Assembly (NCBI GenBank): GCA_946623875.1
Contig: CAMORO010000002.1
Span: 21,476 to 85,475, forward strand
DNA from: an uncultured Lachnospiraceae bacterium
Lineage (GTDB): Bacteria; Bacillota; Clostridia; Lachnospirales; Lachnospiraceae
Direction of reading: 5' to 3'
Length of the DNA: 64,000 nt
The first letter of the stretch is position 1; each line of letters opens with the position of its first letter. The position numbers were made by a program, and so were the translations under genes. This document shows, piece by piece, positions 39,963 to 50,043 of this stretch. The notes below the pieces were generated by a model. That model saw only the letters and a program-made list of their open reading frames with translations. It ran no database searches and had not been told where the DNA came from.

Positions 39963-41489
39963 CTATGCCTTATGTCCTCCGATCTGACTGTTTCGTTCAC
40001 GTGTCATTGCTCCTTCAATGAAATTGCTGCCTTTAAGTACGGCATTTTTACCAAATTTGTTTTTGATATCAATAAGTGCGTGCTGCATGTTCTTTTCTTT
40101 TTTCAGCCTTTGGGCTTCAATTCTGTCCTTTTCCTTTAGCATTTCATAATCGGTAAAAAGATCCATCTGTTCATAAGCTGTGTTATCCTCCACATCCTTT
40201 TCGTTTATAACGTGATTTGCGGTTACATATATACGCCTTACCAGCAGTAAGGGATCGATTATGCTGTCATATAAGGACATTACAGCCTTAAGTATATCTT
40301 CCGTTGATGAAGAATATGACTTGAGGTTCACACTTCCGTGTGCATGCTTTGGAACCTGTCTGCCATAATGATCGGAAGTGATCTCACCCTTATAAGCCGA
40401 AGCTCTTTCCGGGTCTTTCAGGTTTTCTATATCATAACCTACAGTAAGTACTATCTGGTCGGTCATCAGGCTGTTTTCAACAAGGTCAAGAACAAGAAGA
40501 TCCGTCATTTCCCATACAATAAGGCGGGCTTTTTCAGCAGTATAAGGTTCCTTTAATACCTGGCCGTTTCCTACAGAGGACGATTCCGGTTTGTATGCTT
40601 TAATGTCCGATATCCGACACGGTTCGTAACCCCATGCATGATCTATCAGAAGCTCGGCATTCACACCGAACAGCCTGTAAAGGAGATCCTCGTTAAGATA
40701 ATCGTTAGCGCTTCCCACCGAGCACAGCGCCACATCACCCATGGTATACATCCCATGCTGTTCAAGCTTCCTTGCGATACCTCTGCCTACCCTCCAGAAA
40801 TCGGTAAGCGGTCTGTGTGACCACAACTGCCTTCGATAGCTCATTTCATCCAGTTGTGCTACCCTTACCCCGTCTTCATCCGGTGCAACATGCTTGGCAA
40901 CTATATCCATAGCAACCTTACAAAGAAACATATTGGTTCCGATGCCTGCGGTTGCGGTTATTCCCGTCTCCCTTAACACATGCCTGATAATGATAACAGC
41001 AAGTTCATGGGGTGTGCGTCCGTATGTTTTAAGATAATCAGTAACATCCATGAATACTTCATCTACTGAGTAAACATGGATGTCTTCGGGGGCAATATAC
41101 TTAAGGTATATATTATATATTCTTGTACTGATCTCCATATAGCGTGCCATATGAGGCACAGCGGTAATATATGACAGTTTCAGGTCAGGCCTTTTGTTGA
41201 TTTCGGTTGCGTTATCGGAGCTGCCTGTAAAATCACTTCCGTTAAGCTTCCTCAACCGTTCTTCGTTTACTTTTTTTACGGCGCTTACAACTTCAAAAAG
41301 CCTTGCCCTTCCCGGAATACCGTAAGCCTTTAGTGAAGGAGATACGGCAAGACAGATCGTCTTCTCTGTCCTTGAAGCATCCGCGACCACCAGATTGGTG
41401 GTAAGCGGATCAAGCCCCATATCAACACATTCAACGGATGCATAGAAGGATTTAAGATCTATTGCTATGTAATATCTTTCATCATTCAT
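39963..41489 (-). CDS. Y-family DNA polymerase (UmuC/DinB-like)
   Basis: AIDLKSFYASVECVDMGLDP, VYSVDEVFMDVT. Confidence 0.93.
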   Translation of the reverse strand: MNDERYYIAIDLKSFYASVECVDMGLDPLTTNLVVADASRTEKTICLAVSPSLKAYGIPGRARLFEVVSAVKKVNEERLRKLNGSDFTGSSDNATEINKRPDLKLSYITAVPHMARYMEISTRIYNIYLKYIAPEDIHVYSVDEVFMDVTDYLKTYGRTPHELAVIIIRHVLRETGITATAGIGTNMFLCKVAMDIVAKHVAPDEDGVRVAQLDEMSYRRQLWSHRPLTDFWRVGRGIARKLEQHGMYTMGDVALCSVGSANDYLNEDLLYRLFGVNAELLIDHAWGYEPCRISDIKAYKPESSSVGNGQVLKEPYTAEKARLIVWEMTDLLVLDLVENSLMTDQIVLTVGYDIENLKDPERASAYKGEITSDHYGRQVPKHAHGSVNLKSYSSSTEDILKAVMSLYDSIIDPLLLVRRIYVTANHVINEKDVEDNTAYEQMDLFTDYEMLKEKDRIEAQRLKKEKNMQHALIDIKNKFGKNAVLKGSNFIEGAMTRERNSQIGGHKA

Positions 41490-41544
41490 TTCGGTTACTC
41501 TTATTTTCACTGTTTGAGTTCACTTATGACGTGCCGCATTCGGG

Positions 41545-44500
41545 TCATACCGGATTGCTCTTGTCAACAAGCTTTTCAAATTCCTTTCTGCAGTGTGAAA
41601 AGCTCTTCATAACCCTGGGCGAGAAAGCACCGCATTCGCCGTTCTGTATCATATTGTAAGCTTCATCACAGGAAAATGCATCCTTGTATACACGTTTGCT
41701 GACCAAAGCATCATAACAGTCGGCGACGGAAACTATCTGCGCGGATATCGGTATCGAATCACCCTTGAGTTCATCCGGATAACCACGTCCGTCATACTTC
41801 TCATGATGATGCCTGCATATTTCCATGCTTATCTGCATATAAGTCTTATCCCAGTCAGCAGGCATTTTCTTAAGTATTTCGGTTCCGCTTATTGTATGAG
41901 TCTTCATTATCTCATATTCTTCGTTTGTAAGCCTGCCGGGCTTTAACAGAATACTGTCGGGGATCATTATCTTACCGACATCATGCAGCGCGCTTGCTGA
42001 TGTTATTACGGCAACAAGCTCTGGCGTAAGCCCGAATTCCGGATAATCCTCCATTACCTGGTTGGCAAGTACATTGGTAAAATCCTGTACTCTTCGTACA
42101 TGCTGTCCGCTCTCTTCATCCCTTCCTTCAACGACATTACCCATTAGCTCAATGATGTCATTGTTCATACGGTTAAGGGATTCGTTCTTCTCCTTGAGCT
42201 CTGCCGTACGGTCGGCAACCATCTGCTCAAGCTTCTCCTGTTCTTCTTTCTCTTTTCTTAATTCCTCGTCAACATTGTGGAAGCCGAGAATGAAACCGAA
42301 CAGCCTTCCGTCCGCGTAATCGGCAACACATTTGATCTGGTAATATTCAAGAGTTCCTCCGTTGTCAACGCGGAAGTTAATGAAATACGCCACATCCTTC
42401 ATAAGATGTTTACGAATGTGGTTCTTAGTCATAAGATGCAGGAATTCCTTACGGTCTTCGGGTACTACGATATTTTCCGCCATAAGCTGCATCATACGTG
42501 TGAAGTTATGTTCGTTCTCCCAGTCGTTAAACCTCTGCCTGAAGATATCCCCAACTCTGTAATGAGTAACTCCCGTTTCATTGGGATCCTTACTCTCGGT
42601 GTTAGTAACATATGCCACCCAGTCGAAATCGCCTGTAAGTCCCGTAATGACCGCATCACTCTTGAGTGTTTTTTCAAGGCCCTTCATATACTCCAGTTCA
42701 TGAAGTATCTCATCATTACAGTCGACAAATGCAATTATGACCGACATTATCTTACCGGTGATATCGACATCAACGGTGGATACCCTGTATTCGTAATATC
42801 TCGGAGCAGAGCCGGACATAAGCTTACGGAAACGGATCGCATAGGAGGTTCTCTGCTTAAGCTTTTTGCGTATGATGTTTATAAGTATCTCATCATACAT
42901 CTTGGGCTTGTCATCTTCAAATACATAATCACGTACATACTGATTGAAGAATTCGGAGAACCTGGCACCGTTACTGAGCATTGCCGTATATTTGGTATCG
43001 ATGTCACTGGCCATCCTGAATATCTGTATATCCTCAGTGTCAAGGTTGATCTTGAACACAGATGAGTAATCCCTTGTAAGTATGCCTATAATGTCGAAGT
43101 TCTGCTGCTGCAGTTCCGCAACACCTTTTATCTCATTGTTTGCCTTCTTAAGCTCGCGGTTCGCATTTAGTATCCTTCCTGAAGTGGCAGCAAGAAAGGC
43201 AACGATGATCCCGAGAATAACAGAAACTATCAGCAGAATGATCACTTCCGGTCTGAAAAAGCCTCTGTAGTCTGACTTCGTCCGTTCCTCAATATGTGAA
43301 GCATGGTCAAGAGAAATGTCAGTAAGATCATGCCCTTCGAGAGTATGATTAACCGCTCTTGTCATAAGAGTGTACAATACAATATTTCCTCTTTTTACAC
43401 CAATTCCCATCTTGAGCTTTTCAGGCGCAGGTATTACATGTACTTTTCTGTTGAGGCCTGTGTTCCTTATGTAGCTTTCCGTTGTATTATCCCTTACTAT
43501 CGCACAGGTCACCTCATCATTGATCACCGCATCTATACAGTCCTTATCACTTGCATACTCATACAATGAACTGGTACCGTAATTAATGTCATCATAAAAC
43601 TTCACAATACCGTTTTCGGTATAGGCTATTGAGGCAAATGTCCCTTCGGAAAACTCACCTTTATATACAACCATGAGATTATTATCCACTATGCTTTCGG
43701 TAGGTATATAATTGTACATTTCGGACTGATAAAGATATGTCGTCACCGGAAAGGCAATATCTATCTCTTCATTATCAAGAGCTTCCAGCAGTCGGATATA
43801 ATTGTCATAATGAACATATTCAACTTCCGGAAAGGATTCAATATTTGAAAATATACTCGGAGCCGCATCATAAATAAAGCCGTCGGTTTCGCCGGTTTCA
43901 GAGTTGATCGAGCAAAATGGCTTGAAATCCGAAAGTGTTCCGAGCCTTATCTTTTTGTGATCCCTTATCCACTCCTTCTCCGGTGCGCTCAATATTGTTT
44001 CCAGATTACCGTTTGAAGCATAGGTACTCTGAAGAGACGAAAGATACCCGCCTGTTGTGGAATTAATATTGTCCAAGGCATTATTTATATCTCTCAAAAG
44101 ACCTCTGCTGTTACTGCTCACACAGAGGTAATAATCTATACTTCCCACCTTGCGGCTTACTAAAAGTCCGGACTCGGCAACGGAATTCCGGGCGATCACA
44201 GCGGCAACCTCTCCCTTGTTCAATGCATTGATACATGCAGCCTCATTTTCATACTCCATCAGATCAGTTCCAAGTCCCAGCTTATTCATCCATTCATCGG
44301 CATATTCCCAGATCGCTGACGGAACTCCGATCTTTTTTCTTACATAATTCGAAATGGATATTGAATCGGAATCGGTATCACCGGGCACACAGAAATAGTA
44401 TTCAACCGAATTCATCGGCTGATTGGGGTAAAGGACTTCTATCTTGTTTTTCTCTATACTTCTTTTGGCCTCATCATTCTTGGCATTCTCTATAAGATCA

Positions 44501-44844
44501 TCATAAAAGTTCTTCTGATCGAAATCACGGGGAAGAGCAGGCATTATATCTATCTTGCCCAGCATAAACTGCTCAAGCAGAGTACTGTAATCACCGTATA
44601 CATACTTGTACTCCCATCCGGAGTAATTCCCGATCGCCTGAAGATAATTATAGCCAAAGCCCTCCTTCTGCGGTGAATCATACACTCCTCCGAAATAATT
44701 CCGGTCATAAAAATAGGCAACCGAAACAGTCTTGAGCTTACTGCCGGCCGCCGCATCGACGGGATAAACGCAAATAAGAATGCTCATAAGGAGCATCCAT
44801 ACTGAGGTCAGTATATATATTGCACGTCTTATATTCTCCCGCAC
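41545..44844 (-). CDS. membrane sensor: two periplasmic SBP_bac_3-like domains + TM + C-terminal HD-GYP domain
   Basis: KTVSVAYFYDRNYFGG... and IRLGTLSDFKPFCS...; SALHDVGKIMIPDSILLKPGRL, HHHEKYDGRGYPDELKGDSIP. Confidence 0.92.
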   Translation of the reverse strand: MRENIRRAIYILTSVWMLLMSILICVYPVDAAAGSKLKTVSVAYFYDRNYFGGVYDSPQKEGFGYNYLQAIGNYSGWEYKYVYGDYSTLLEQFMLGKIDIMPALPRDFDQKNFYDDLIENAKNDEAKRSIEKNKIEVLYPNQPMNSVEYYFCVPGDTDSDSISISNYVRKKIGVPSAIWEYADEWMNKLGLGTDLMEYENEAACINALNKGEVAAVIARNSVAESGLLVSRKVGSIDYYLCVSSNSRGLLRDINNALDNINSTTGGYLSSLQSTYASNGNLETILSAPEKEWIRDHKKIRLGTLSDFKPFCSINSETGETDGFIYDAAPSIFSNIESFPEVEYVHYDNYIRLLEALDNEEIDIAFPVTTYLYQSEMYNYIPTESIVDNNLMVVYKGEFSEGTFASIAYTENGIVKFYDDINYGTSSLYEYASDKDCIDAVINDEVTCAIVRDNTTESYIRNTGLNRKVHVIPAPEKLKMGIGVKRGNIVLYTLMTRAVNHTLEGHDLTDISLDHASHIEERTKSDYRGFFRPEVIILLIVSVILGIIVAFLAATSGRILNANRELKKANNEIKGVAELQQQNFDIIGILTRDYSSVFKINLDTEDIQIFRMASDIDTKYTAMLSNGARFSEFFNQYVRDYVFEDDKPKMYDEILINIIRKKLKQRTSYAIRFRKLMSGSAPRYYEYRVSTVDVDITGKIMSVIIAFVDCNDEILHELEYMKGLEKTLKSDAVITGLTGDFDWVAYVTNTESKDPNETGVTHYRVGDIFRQRFNDWENEHNFTRMMQLMAENIVVPEDRKEFLHLMTKNHIRKHLMKDVAYFINFRVDNGGTLEYYQIKCVADYADGRLFGFILGFHNVDEELRKEKEEQEKLEQMVADRTAELKEKNESLNRMNNDIIELMGNVVEGRDEESGQHVRRVQDFTNVLANQVMEDYPEFGLTPELVAVITSASALHDVGKIMIPDSILLKPGRLTNEEYEIMKTHTISGTEILKKMPADWDKTYMQISMEICRHHHEKYDGRGYPDELKGDSIPISAQIVSVADCYDALVSKRVYKDAFSCDEAYNMIQNGECGAFSPRVMKSFSHCRKEFEKLVDKSNPV

Positions 44845-44961
44845 CTGTCACACCATCATCCTATAATCGCGAATATATGTTCATAACATTTATCCGCTTA
44901 TGTAACTATTATAACAAACATTCCCTGAAAAACATAGTATATTTTACACATTTTGAACAAA

Positions 44962-44997
44962 ACAAGAACTTCACACAAATATGTGTGAAGTTCTTGT
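44962..44997 (-). terminator. Rho-independent terminator after glyS
   Basis: 16-bp perfect stem ACAAGAACTTCACACA/TGTGTGAAGTTCTTGT, followed on - strand by TTTGTTC. Confidence 0.8.
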
Positions 44998-45006
44998 GAT
45001 CCGGCC

Positions 45007-45030
45007 GTAACTATTCAAAACAGGCTCAAA
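45007..45030. repeat. dispersed repeat copy GTAACTATTCAAAACAGGCTCAAA
   Basis: Matches the 20127-20150 sequence with one mismatch; runs into the glyS stop codon. Confidence 0.75.
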
Positions 45031-46426
45031 ATGTAAATTTATCCTCGAAATAAGCAGTAAGTTCATCTATCTTAATGCGTTCCTGCTCCATTGTATCACG
45101 GTCCCTTACAGTAACCGCTCCGTCGTTTTCGGAATCAAAATCATATGTAATGCAGAACGGTGTTCCTATCTCATCCTGTCTTCTGTATCTCTTTCCGATA
45201 TTTCCCCTGTCATCAAACTCACAGTTATACTTCTTGGAAAGCATAGCATAAATCTTCTCGGCTCCCTCATTAAGCTTCTTTGAAAGAGGCATGATCCCTA
45301 TCTTAACGGGAGCTATCGCGGGATGAAAATGGAGTACGGTACGCATATCGGGTTTATCCTCGGTTCCGATATTCTCCTCATCATATGCTTCGCAAAGGAA
45401 TGCAAGAGTAACCCTGTCTGCACCAAGAGAAGGCTCAACAACATACGGTATGTATTTCTCATTGATCTCATCATCAAAGTAATCCATCGGCTCCTTCGAT
45501 GTGTTCTGATGCTGTGTGAGGTCATAGTCGGTCCTTGATGCTATACCCCACAGCTCACCCCAGTCCGTAAACGGAAATGCATATTCGATATCCGTTGTAT
45601 GATCGCTGTAGAATGAAAGCTCCTCGGGATCATGATCGCGTAATCTTAAGTTCTCCTCTTTGATACCCAGCTTAAGAAGCCATTCATAACAGAATTTCCT
45701 CCAGTATTCAAACCATTCTGTCTGTGTGCCGGGCTTGCAGAAGAACTCAAGCTCCATCTGCTCGAATTCCCTTGTCCTGAATGTGAAATTACCGGGGGTT
45801 ATCTCATTTCTGAAGCTCTTGCCGATCTGTCCTATTCCAAACGGTACCTTTTTACGGGATGTCCTTTGGACATTCTTGAAATTAACAAAGATACCCTGTG
45901 CCGTTTCGGGTCTTAAATACACAACATCCTTGGCGTTCTCCGTAACACCCTGAAATGTCTTGAACATTAGATTAAACTGTCTTATATCCGTAAAATTGTG
46001 CTTGCCGCATGAAGGACAGGGAACATTGTTGTCCTTTATGAACTTTTCCATTTCGGAATTGGACCATCCGTCTACGGAAGTTTCAAGCTTTATATTGTTT
46101 TCCGATGCGAATGCCTCGATAACCTGATCCGCTCTGAAACGTTCATGACACTCCTTGCAATCCATAAGCGGATCGGAAAAGCTTCCAAGATGCCCCGATG
46201 CCACCCATGTCTGGGGATTCATAAGGATCGCACAGTCCACTCCGACATTATACGGATTTTCCTGAATGAACTTCTGCCACCATGCTTTCTTGACATTATT
46301 CTTAAGCTCAACACCGAGATTTCCGTAATCCCAGGTATTTGCAAGGCCTCCGTATATTTCGGAACCGGGATAAACAAAGCCTCTTCCCTTGGCAAGCGCC
46401 ACTATTTTTTCCATTGTCTTTTCCAT
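45026..46426 (-). CDS. glyS: glycyl-tRNA synthetase (class II, dimeric type)
   Basis: [60 protein letters not shown]. Confidence 0.97.
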   Translation of the reverse strand: MEKTMEKIVALAKGRGFVYPGSEIYGGLANTWDYGNLGVELKNNVKKAWWQKFIQENPYNVGVDCAILMNPQTWVASGHLGSFSDPLMDCKECHERFRADQVIEAFASENNIKLETSVDGWSNSEMEKFIKDNNVPCPSCGKHNFTDIRQFNLMFKTFQGVTENAKDVVYLRPETAQGIFVNFKNVQRTSRKKVPFGIGQIGKSFRNEITPGNFTFRTREFEQMELEFFCKPGTQTEWFEYWRKFCYEWLLKLGIKEENLRLRDHDPEELSFYSDHTTDIEYAFPFTDWGELWGIASRTDYDLTQHQNTSKEPMDYFDDEINEKYIPYVVEPSLGADRVTLAFLCEAYDEENIGTEDKPDMRTVLHFHPAIAPVKIGIMPLSKKLNEGAEKIYAMLSKKYNCEFDDRGNIGKRYRRQDEIGTPFCITYDFDSENDGAVTVRDRDTMEQERIKIDELTAYFEDKFTF

Positions 46427-46468
46427 GATATGCTCCTCACTTTATTAGATAATAAAAATATACAATAT

Positions 46469-47089
46469 CTATTTTAAAAGTATATATCCCACGCCTACAG
46501 TATCGGAGGCCATACGTGCCCGATCCCTGTCCAATACTTCGATATTGGCAGTGGTGTAGGCGATCTTTCCGGGAAGGATGACCTCGACAGGCTCACTCAC
46601 AACAACCATCTTGCTGTCTGAGAGCGATTCGAATTCATACCCGTTTATGGTCGTGTCATCCTCAGCACTTTTCAGTGTTACATCTGTAGTATACTCATGC
46701 TCCATCGCCTCTTCAACAGTACCGTAAAAGAAATCAACCTCATTGAAAGCGGCATAATCTTCATAGCTTTTGAACTCGATCAGTGCGGTAGCGACCTCTT
46801 CCCTTATGGTCAGAGATTTAAGAACTGCCGCATCCTCTTCGTCTTTGTTCTGACAATAAAGCTTAAGCTCTTTGTCGATAAGGTCGCGAAGCTCATTCTC
46901 ATCATAGTATGTCTTGTCAAAAGACTCCACTATCGTATGTTTGATCCTGCCCTTGTTGTCTATTGTTACGGTAGTTTCGTTAAAAACCTCTTCATCAGAT
47001 GCACATCCGGCTATAAATGCAGTGACGATAAGCAGTACAGCGATCAGTAATGATTTTGTTTTTTTGATTTCGGATCCGATAATTGTCAA
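46469..47089 (-). CDS. lipoprotein of unknown function
   Basis: Signal peptide with lipobox TAFIAGC; TTG start at 47089 proposed because the promoter at 47128-47156 would make start 47119 leaderless. Confidence 0.7.
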   Translation of the reverse strand: MTIIGSEIKKTKSLLIAVLLIVTAFIAGCASDEEVFNETTVTIDNKGRIKHTIVESFDKTYYDENELRDLIDKELKLYCQNKDEEDAAVLKSLTIREEVATALIEFKSYEDYAAFNEVDFFYGTVEEAMEHEYTTDVTLKSAEDDTTINGYEFESLSDSKMVVVSEPVEVILPGKIAYTTANIEVLDRDRARMASDTVGVGYILLK

Positions 47090-47127
47090 TTTACTCACTT
47101 CCGTCTTTAGAATATACAACTTATGTA

Positions 47128-47156
47128 ACTATACCAAACCATTCATGGAATTTCAA
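47128..47156 (-). promoter_or_regulatory. sigma-A-like promoter TTGAAA-17-TATAGT
   Basis: Minus strand TTGAAATTCCATGAATGGTTTGGTATAGT. Confidence 0.6.
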
Positions 47157-47223
47157 CCATGGTAAACGAAATAAATCTATCGTTCACCATAATAAAACAC
47201 GATCATTCAATATGGCATGACAG

Positions 47224-47871
47224 TCACACCATATCAATGATCTCAAGTGTTCTGAACTGTCTGTCGGCAAAACGCCTCCTATACAGTTCCCCAAGGAAAA
47301 GAAGCTCTGTAAGAACTTCTTCATTTACAGCAAATGTATATAAATGCTCTATGTCAGATCTTACAATATGGTTAAGTGCCGCAACTGTTGCGGGCAGAAA
47401 GCTTCTGTTATCGGGAACTCCCGGATACTCTCCGTTCACCACGATGGTTTTGATCTCGAACACGGCTCTGACAAGCCGGTTGTCAATATTAGGCTTGATT
47501 ATGGCACGTATTGACTGAAACAGAAGCTTTAACATCATTACTTCGTCATTGTTTTCACGAGTGTAATAAGATGCGTATTCAAGAAAATACATTCCAAGGT
47601 AAGCACCCTCATAATCTGTTCTGAGCTCTTCAAAATAATAAGAGATATCAGCATCGATAAGATTGTAGGCGCTCTTTCCTTCATACAGTTTAAAACTTCC
47701 GAAAGCAAAAGGATTCGTAACGGCAAGCATCTTACTGTTCGTCCTTCTGGCTCCTTTGCAGAATGCGGTTATCTTGCCGAATTCCTTTGTGAGGATCACT
47801 ATTCTTCTGTCATAATCATTGACGGGAGTGGCCGATAAGACCATTCCCGTCGCAATCACCTGCTCACGCAT
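47224..47871 (-). CDS. recO: DNA repair protein RecO (start uncertain; could be 47925)
   Basis: MREQVIATGMVLSATPVNDYDRRIVILTKEFGKITAFCKGAR. Confidence 0.92.
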   Translation of the reverse strand: MREQVIATGMVLSATPVNDYDRRIVILTKEFGKITAFCKGARRTNSKMLAVTNPFAFGSFKLYEGKSAYNLIDADISYYFEELRTDYEGAYLGMYFLEYASYYTRENNDEVMMLKLLFQSIRAIIKPNIDNRLVRAVFEIKTIVVNGEYPGVPDNRSFLPATVAALNHIVRSDIEHLYTFAVNEEVLTELLFLGELYRRRFADRQFRTLEIIDMV

Positions 47872-47899
47872 CCGATATCCTGTAAATAATCCTTTCCTT

Positions 47900-48802
47900 T
47901 CAGTTTTCAAGTGCCCCGGCATCATATCCGTAGTTCTTGAGCAGTACGTCCGAATCCCGCCAATCCTTCCTGACTCTTACCCAAAGCTTAAGATTAACCT
48001 GCATCTCCAACAATCTCTCTATCTCATATCTTGCCGCAGATCCTATCTTCTTAAGCATTTTACCCTGCTTGCCTATGATTATGCCCTTGTGGGATTCCTT
48101 TTCACATATTATTGTTGCATCGATATGAACTATATCCTTTTGGAACTTCATCTGTTCTATGGTTACGGCAATACCGTGAGGTATCTCCTCATCAAGACAT
48201 TTCAGGGCTTTTTCACGTATCAGTTCGGATGCTATCTGACGCTGCGGCTGGTCTGTAACCGTATCCTCGTCATAGAACGGCATCCCGTAGGGAAGGTATT
48301 TAAATATCTGCTCTATAAGAGTATCGGTGTTTTTTCCCTTAAGAGCGCTCACGGGAACAACTTCCGAAAAATCACACAGCGTTCTGTATACATCGATTAT
48401 CTTTAGCAGTTCGTCCCTTTTAACGGTATCGATCTTATTGATGACGAGTATCAGGGGAACTCCCACTTTGCCAAGCTTTTCCGCTATCTGTCTGTCGGTT
48501 GATCCTATATGCTCATCGGCTTCAACGAGCCACAGAACAACATCCACATCCCTTATGGCCATATTTACCGACTTAACCATATATTCACCAAGGCGGTTCT
48601 TCGCCTTGTGAATGCCCGGCGTATCAAGGAATACTATCTGACCTTCATCACAGGTATATACGGTCTGTATCCGGTTCCTTGTAGTCTGGGGTTTATTGCT
48701 TGTTATTGCTATCTTCTGTCCGATAAGACAGTTCATCAGTGTTGACTTCCCGACATTTGGCCGTCCTACTATTGCAGCAAACCCCGATTTTAAATCATTC
48801 AT
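47900..48802 (-). CDS. era: GTPase Era
   Basis: GRPNVGKSTLMNCLIGQKIAITSNKPQTTRNRIQ, C-terminal KH domain KGIIIGKQGKMLKKIG. Confidence 0.97.
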   Translation of the reverse strand: MNDLKSGFAAIVGRPNVGKSTLMNCLIGQKIAITSNKPQTTRNRIQTVYTCDEGQIVFLDTPGIHKAKNRLGEYMVKSVNMAIRDVDVVLWLVEADEHIGSTDRQIAEKLGKVGVPLILVINKIDTVKRDELLKIIDVYRTLCDFSEVVPVSALKGKNTDTLIEQIFKYLPYGMPFYDEDTVTDQPQRQIASELIREKALKCLDEEIPHGIAVTIEQMKFQKDIVHIDATIICEKESHKGIIIGKQGKMLKKIGSAARYEIERLLEMQVNLKLWVRVRKDWRDSDVLLKNYGYDAGALEN

Positions 48803-49934
48803 TTGACTTATTACCTTCTTCGTCTTTCGATGCCGTTCCCTGCCCTCCTACAGGCTGTCCATAACCTTTTTTTCTCATTTTTGCGTTTCTTTTGGCAGCT
48901 TTCTTTTCAGCTTTCATTTTTGCCCGTTCTTCCTTTGTATACCTGCTGTTTTTGTTGATAATAAACTTTATTATCAGTACAATCACAATTATTATAACTG
49001 CCCAGATAAGAAGTACCGGAAGGGCTATTACAAGTCCGACAAGGAAATCGAGTAAGCCGTTCCATACCCGCTTGCAGTTTTTGATGAAGCCTTCACTCAT
49101 ACGTTCAAGCCTTGTCTTTTCAGCAACAACAACAGGTGTATATTCAATAACCTGCTCGATATTAAGGGTCACCGTACTGTAGGTAGCCTGGTTCTTCATC
49201 TGCTTAAGCTGTGCCCCGTATGATTCTATCTGATAGCGCACCTCTGTAAGTCTTGATTCAAGAGCTATTATCGTATCAAGGTCATCAGCCTGTTTGAGAA
49301 GTTCATTTATCCTGTCGTACTCTATCTCGTAGCTTTCAAGCTTGCTCTGCATATCAACATAGCGGAGAGTCACATCCTCTGCATTGCTGTTCTTTGAAAG
49401 AACGTTGGACTGTCCTTCGACCTCGTCCACGAAACCGTCAAGCTTTTCAACCGGAACCCTTGCTATTATTGTGGCTGTTTTCCTTTCCGAGCTTGAGTAC
49501 TTGGTGTTCTCTATATTTGTGCTTTCAATGTATCCGCCGAGGCTGTCGACACGTCTTTCCACGTTCTTTACCATAACCTCAACGTCTTCGGATTCAACAC
49601 GGAGATATACATTCTTGATAAGCATACGGCCTAAGCCTTTGGAATTGACACTCTCCGCATCAGCTTCGTTAACAGTTGCGTCATCCATTGAAGCGTCGGC
49701 CCCGCTTGCTGTCATCTTGGCCGATTCTTCAACCGGGTATTCGTCGTAATCGTATTCTTCGTATCCATCGTAATATTCTTCCGCTGCTGCCACCTGATCA
49801 TCGGCCTCATAGGCGGATTTGTACTCCGCAGGAGCTTCCGGAGCGTAGGCTCCCGAACTGTCCGATGAACCGCATCCTGTAAGCGCTGCCGCAAGAACAG
49901 CCAAAGCCACTGTCATAATTCTTCTCTTCATCAT
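48795..49934 (-). CDS. DUF4349-type lipoprotein
   Basis: Lipobox AALTGC; GGYIESTNIENTKYSSSERKTATIIARVPVEKLDGFVDEVE; C-terminal TM. Confidence 0.87.
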   Translation of the reverse strand: MMKRRIMTVALAVLAAALTGCGSSDSSGAYAPEAPAEYKSAYEADDQVAAAEEYYDGYEEYDYDEYPVEESAKMTASGADASMDDATVNEADAESVNSKGLGRMLIKNVYLRVESEDVEVMVKNVERRVDSLGGYIESTNIENTKYSSSERKTATIIARVPVEKLDGFVDEVEGQSNVLSKNSNAEDVTLRYVDMQSKLESYEIEYDRINELLKQADDLDTIIALESRLTEVRYQIESYGAQLKQMKNQATYSTVTLNIEQVIEYTPVVVAEKTRLERMSEGFIKNCKRVWNGLLDFLVGLVIALPVLLIWAVIIIVIVLIIKFIINKNSRYTKEERAKMKAEKKAAKRNAKMRKKGYGQPVGGQGTASKDEEGNKSNE

Positions 49935-50043
49935 ATTCTTCCTCCCTCTTTATAATAACCTGATAATTAAGAACCCGTTTGTTCTCTGTTTAAGATACGT
50001 ATATAACCTCCGGCTTTTATGGGAAAAATCAAAATTTATTATC

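Noticed and set aside
42277-43065. 262-aa + strand ORF
   Set aside because: Fully antisense to the well-supported HD-GYP gene; composition is that of a shadow frame
46427-46468. T-box leader for glyS
   Set aside because: Gap to the upstream gene is only about 40 bp with no T-box motif
47819-48406. 195-aa + strand ORF
   Set aside because: Antisense to era; no recognisable domain
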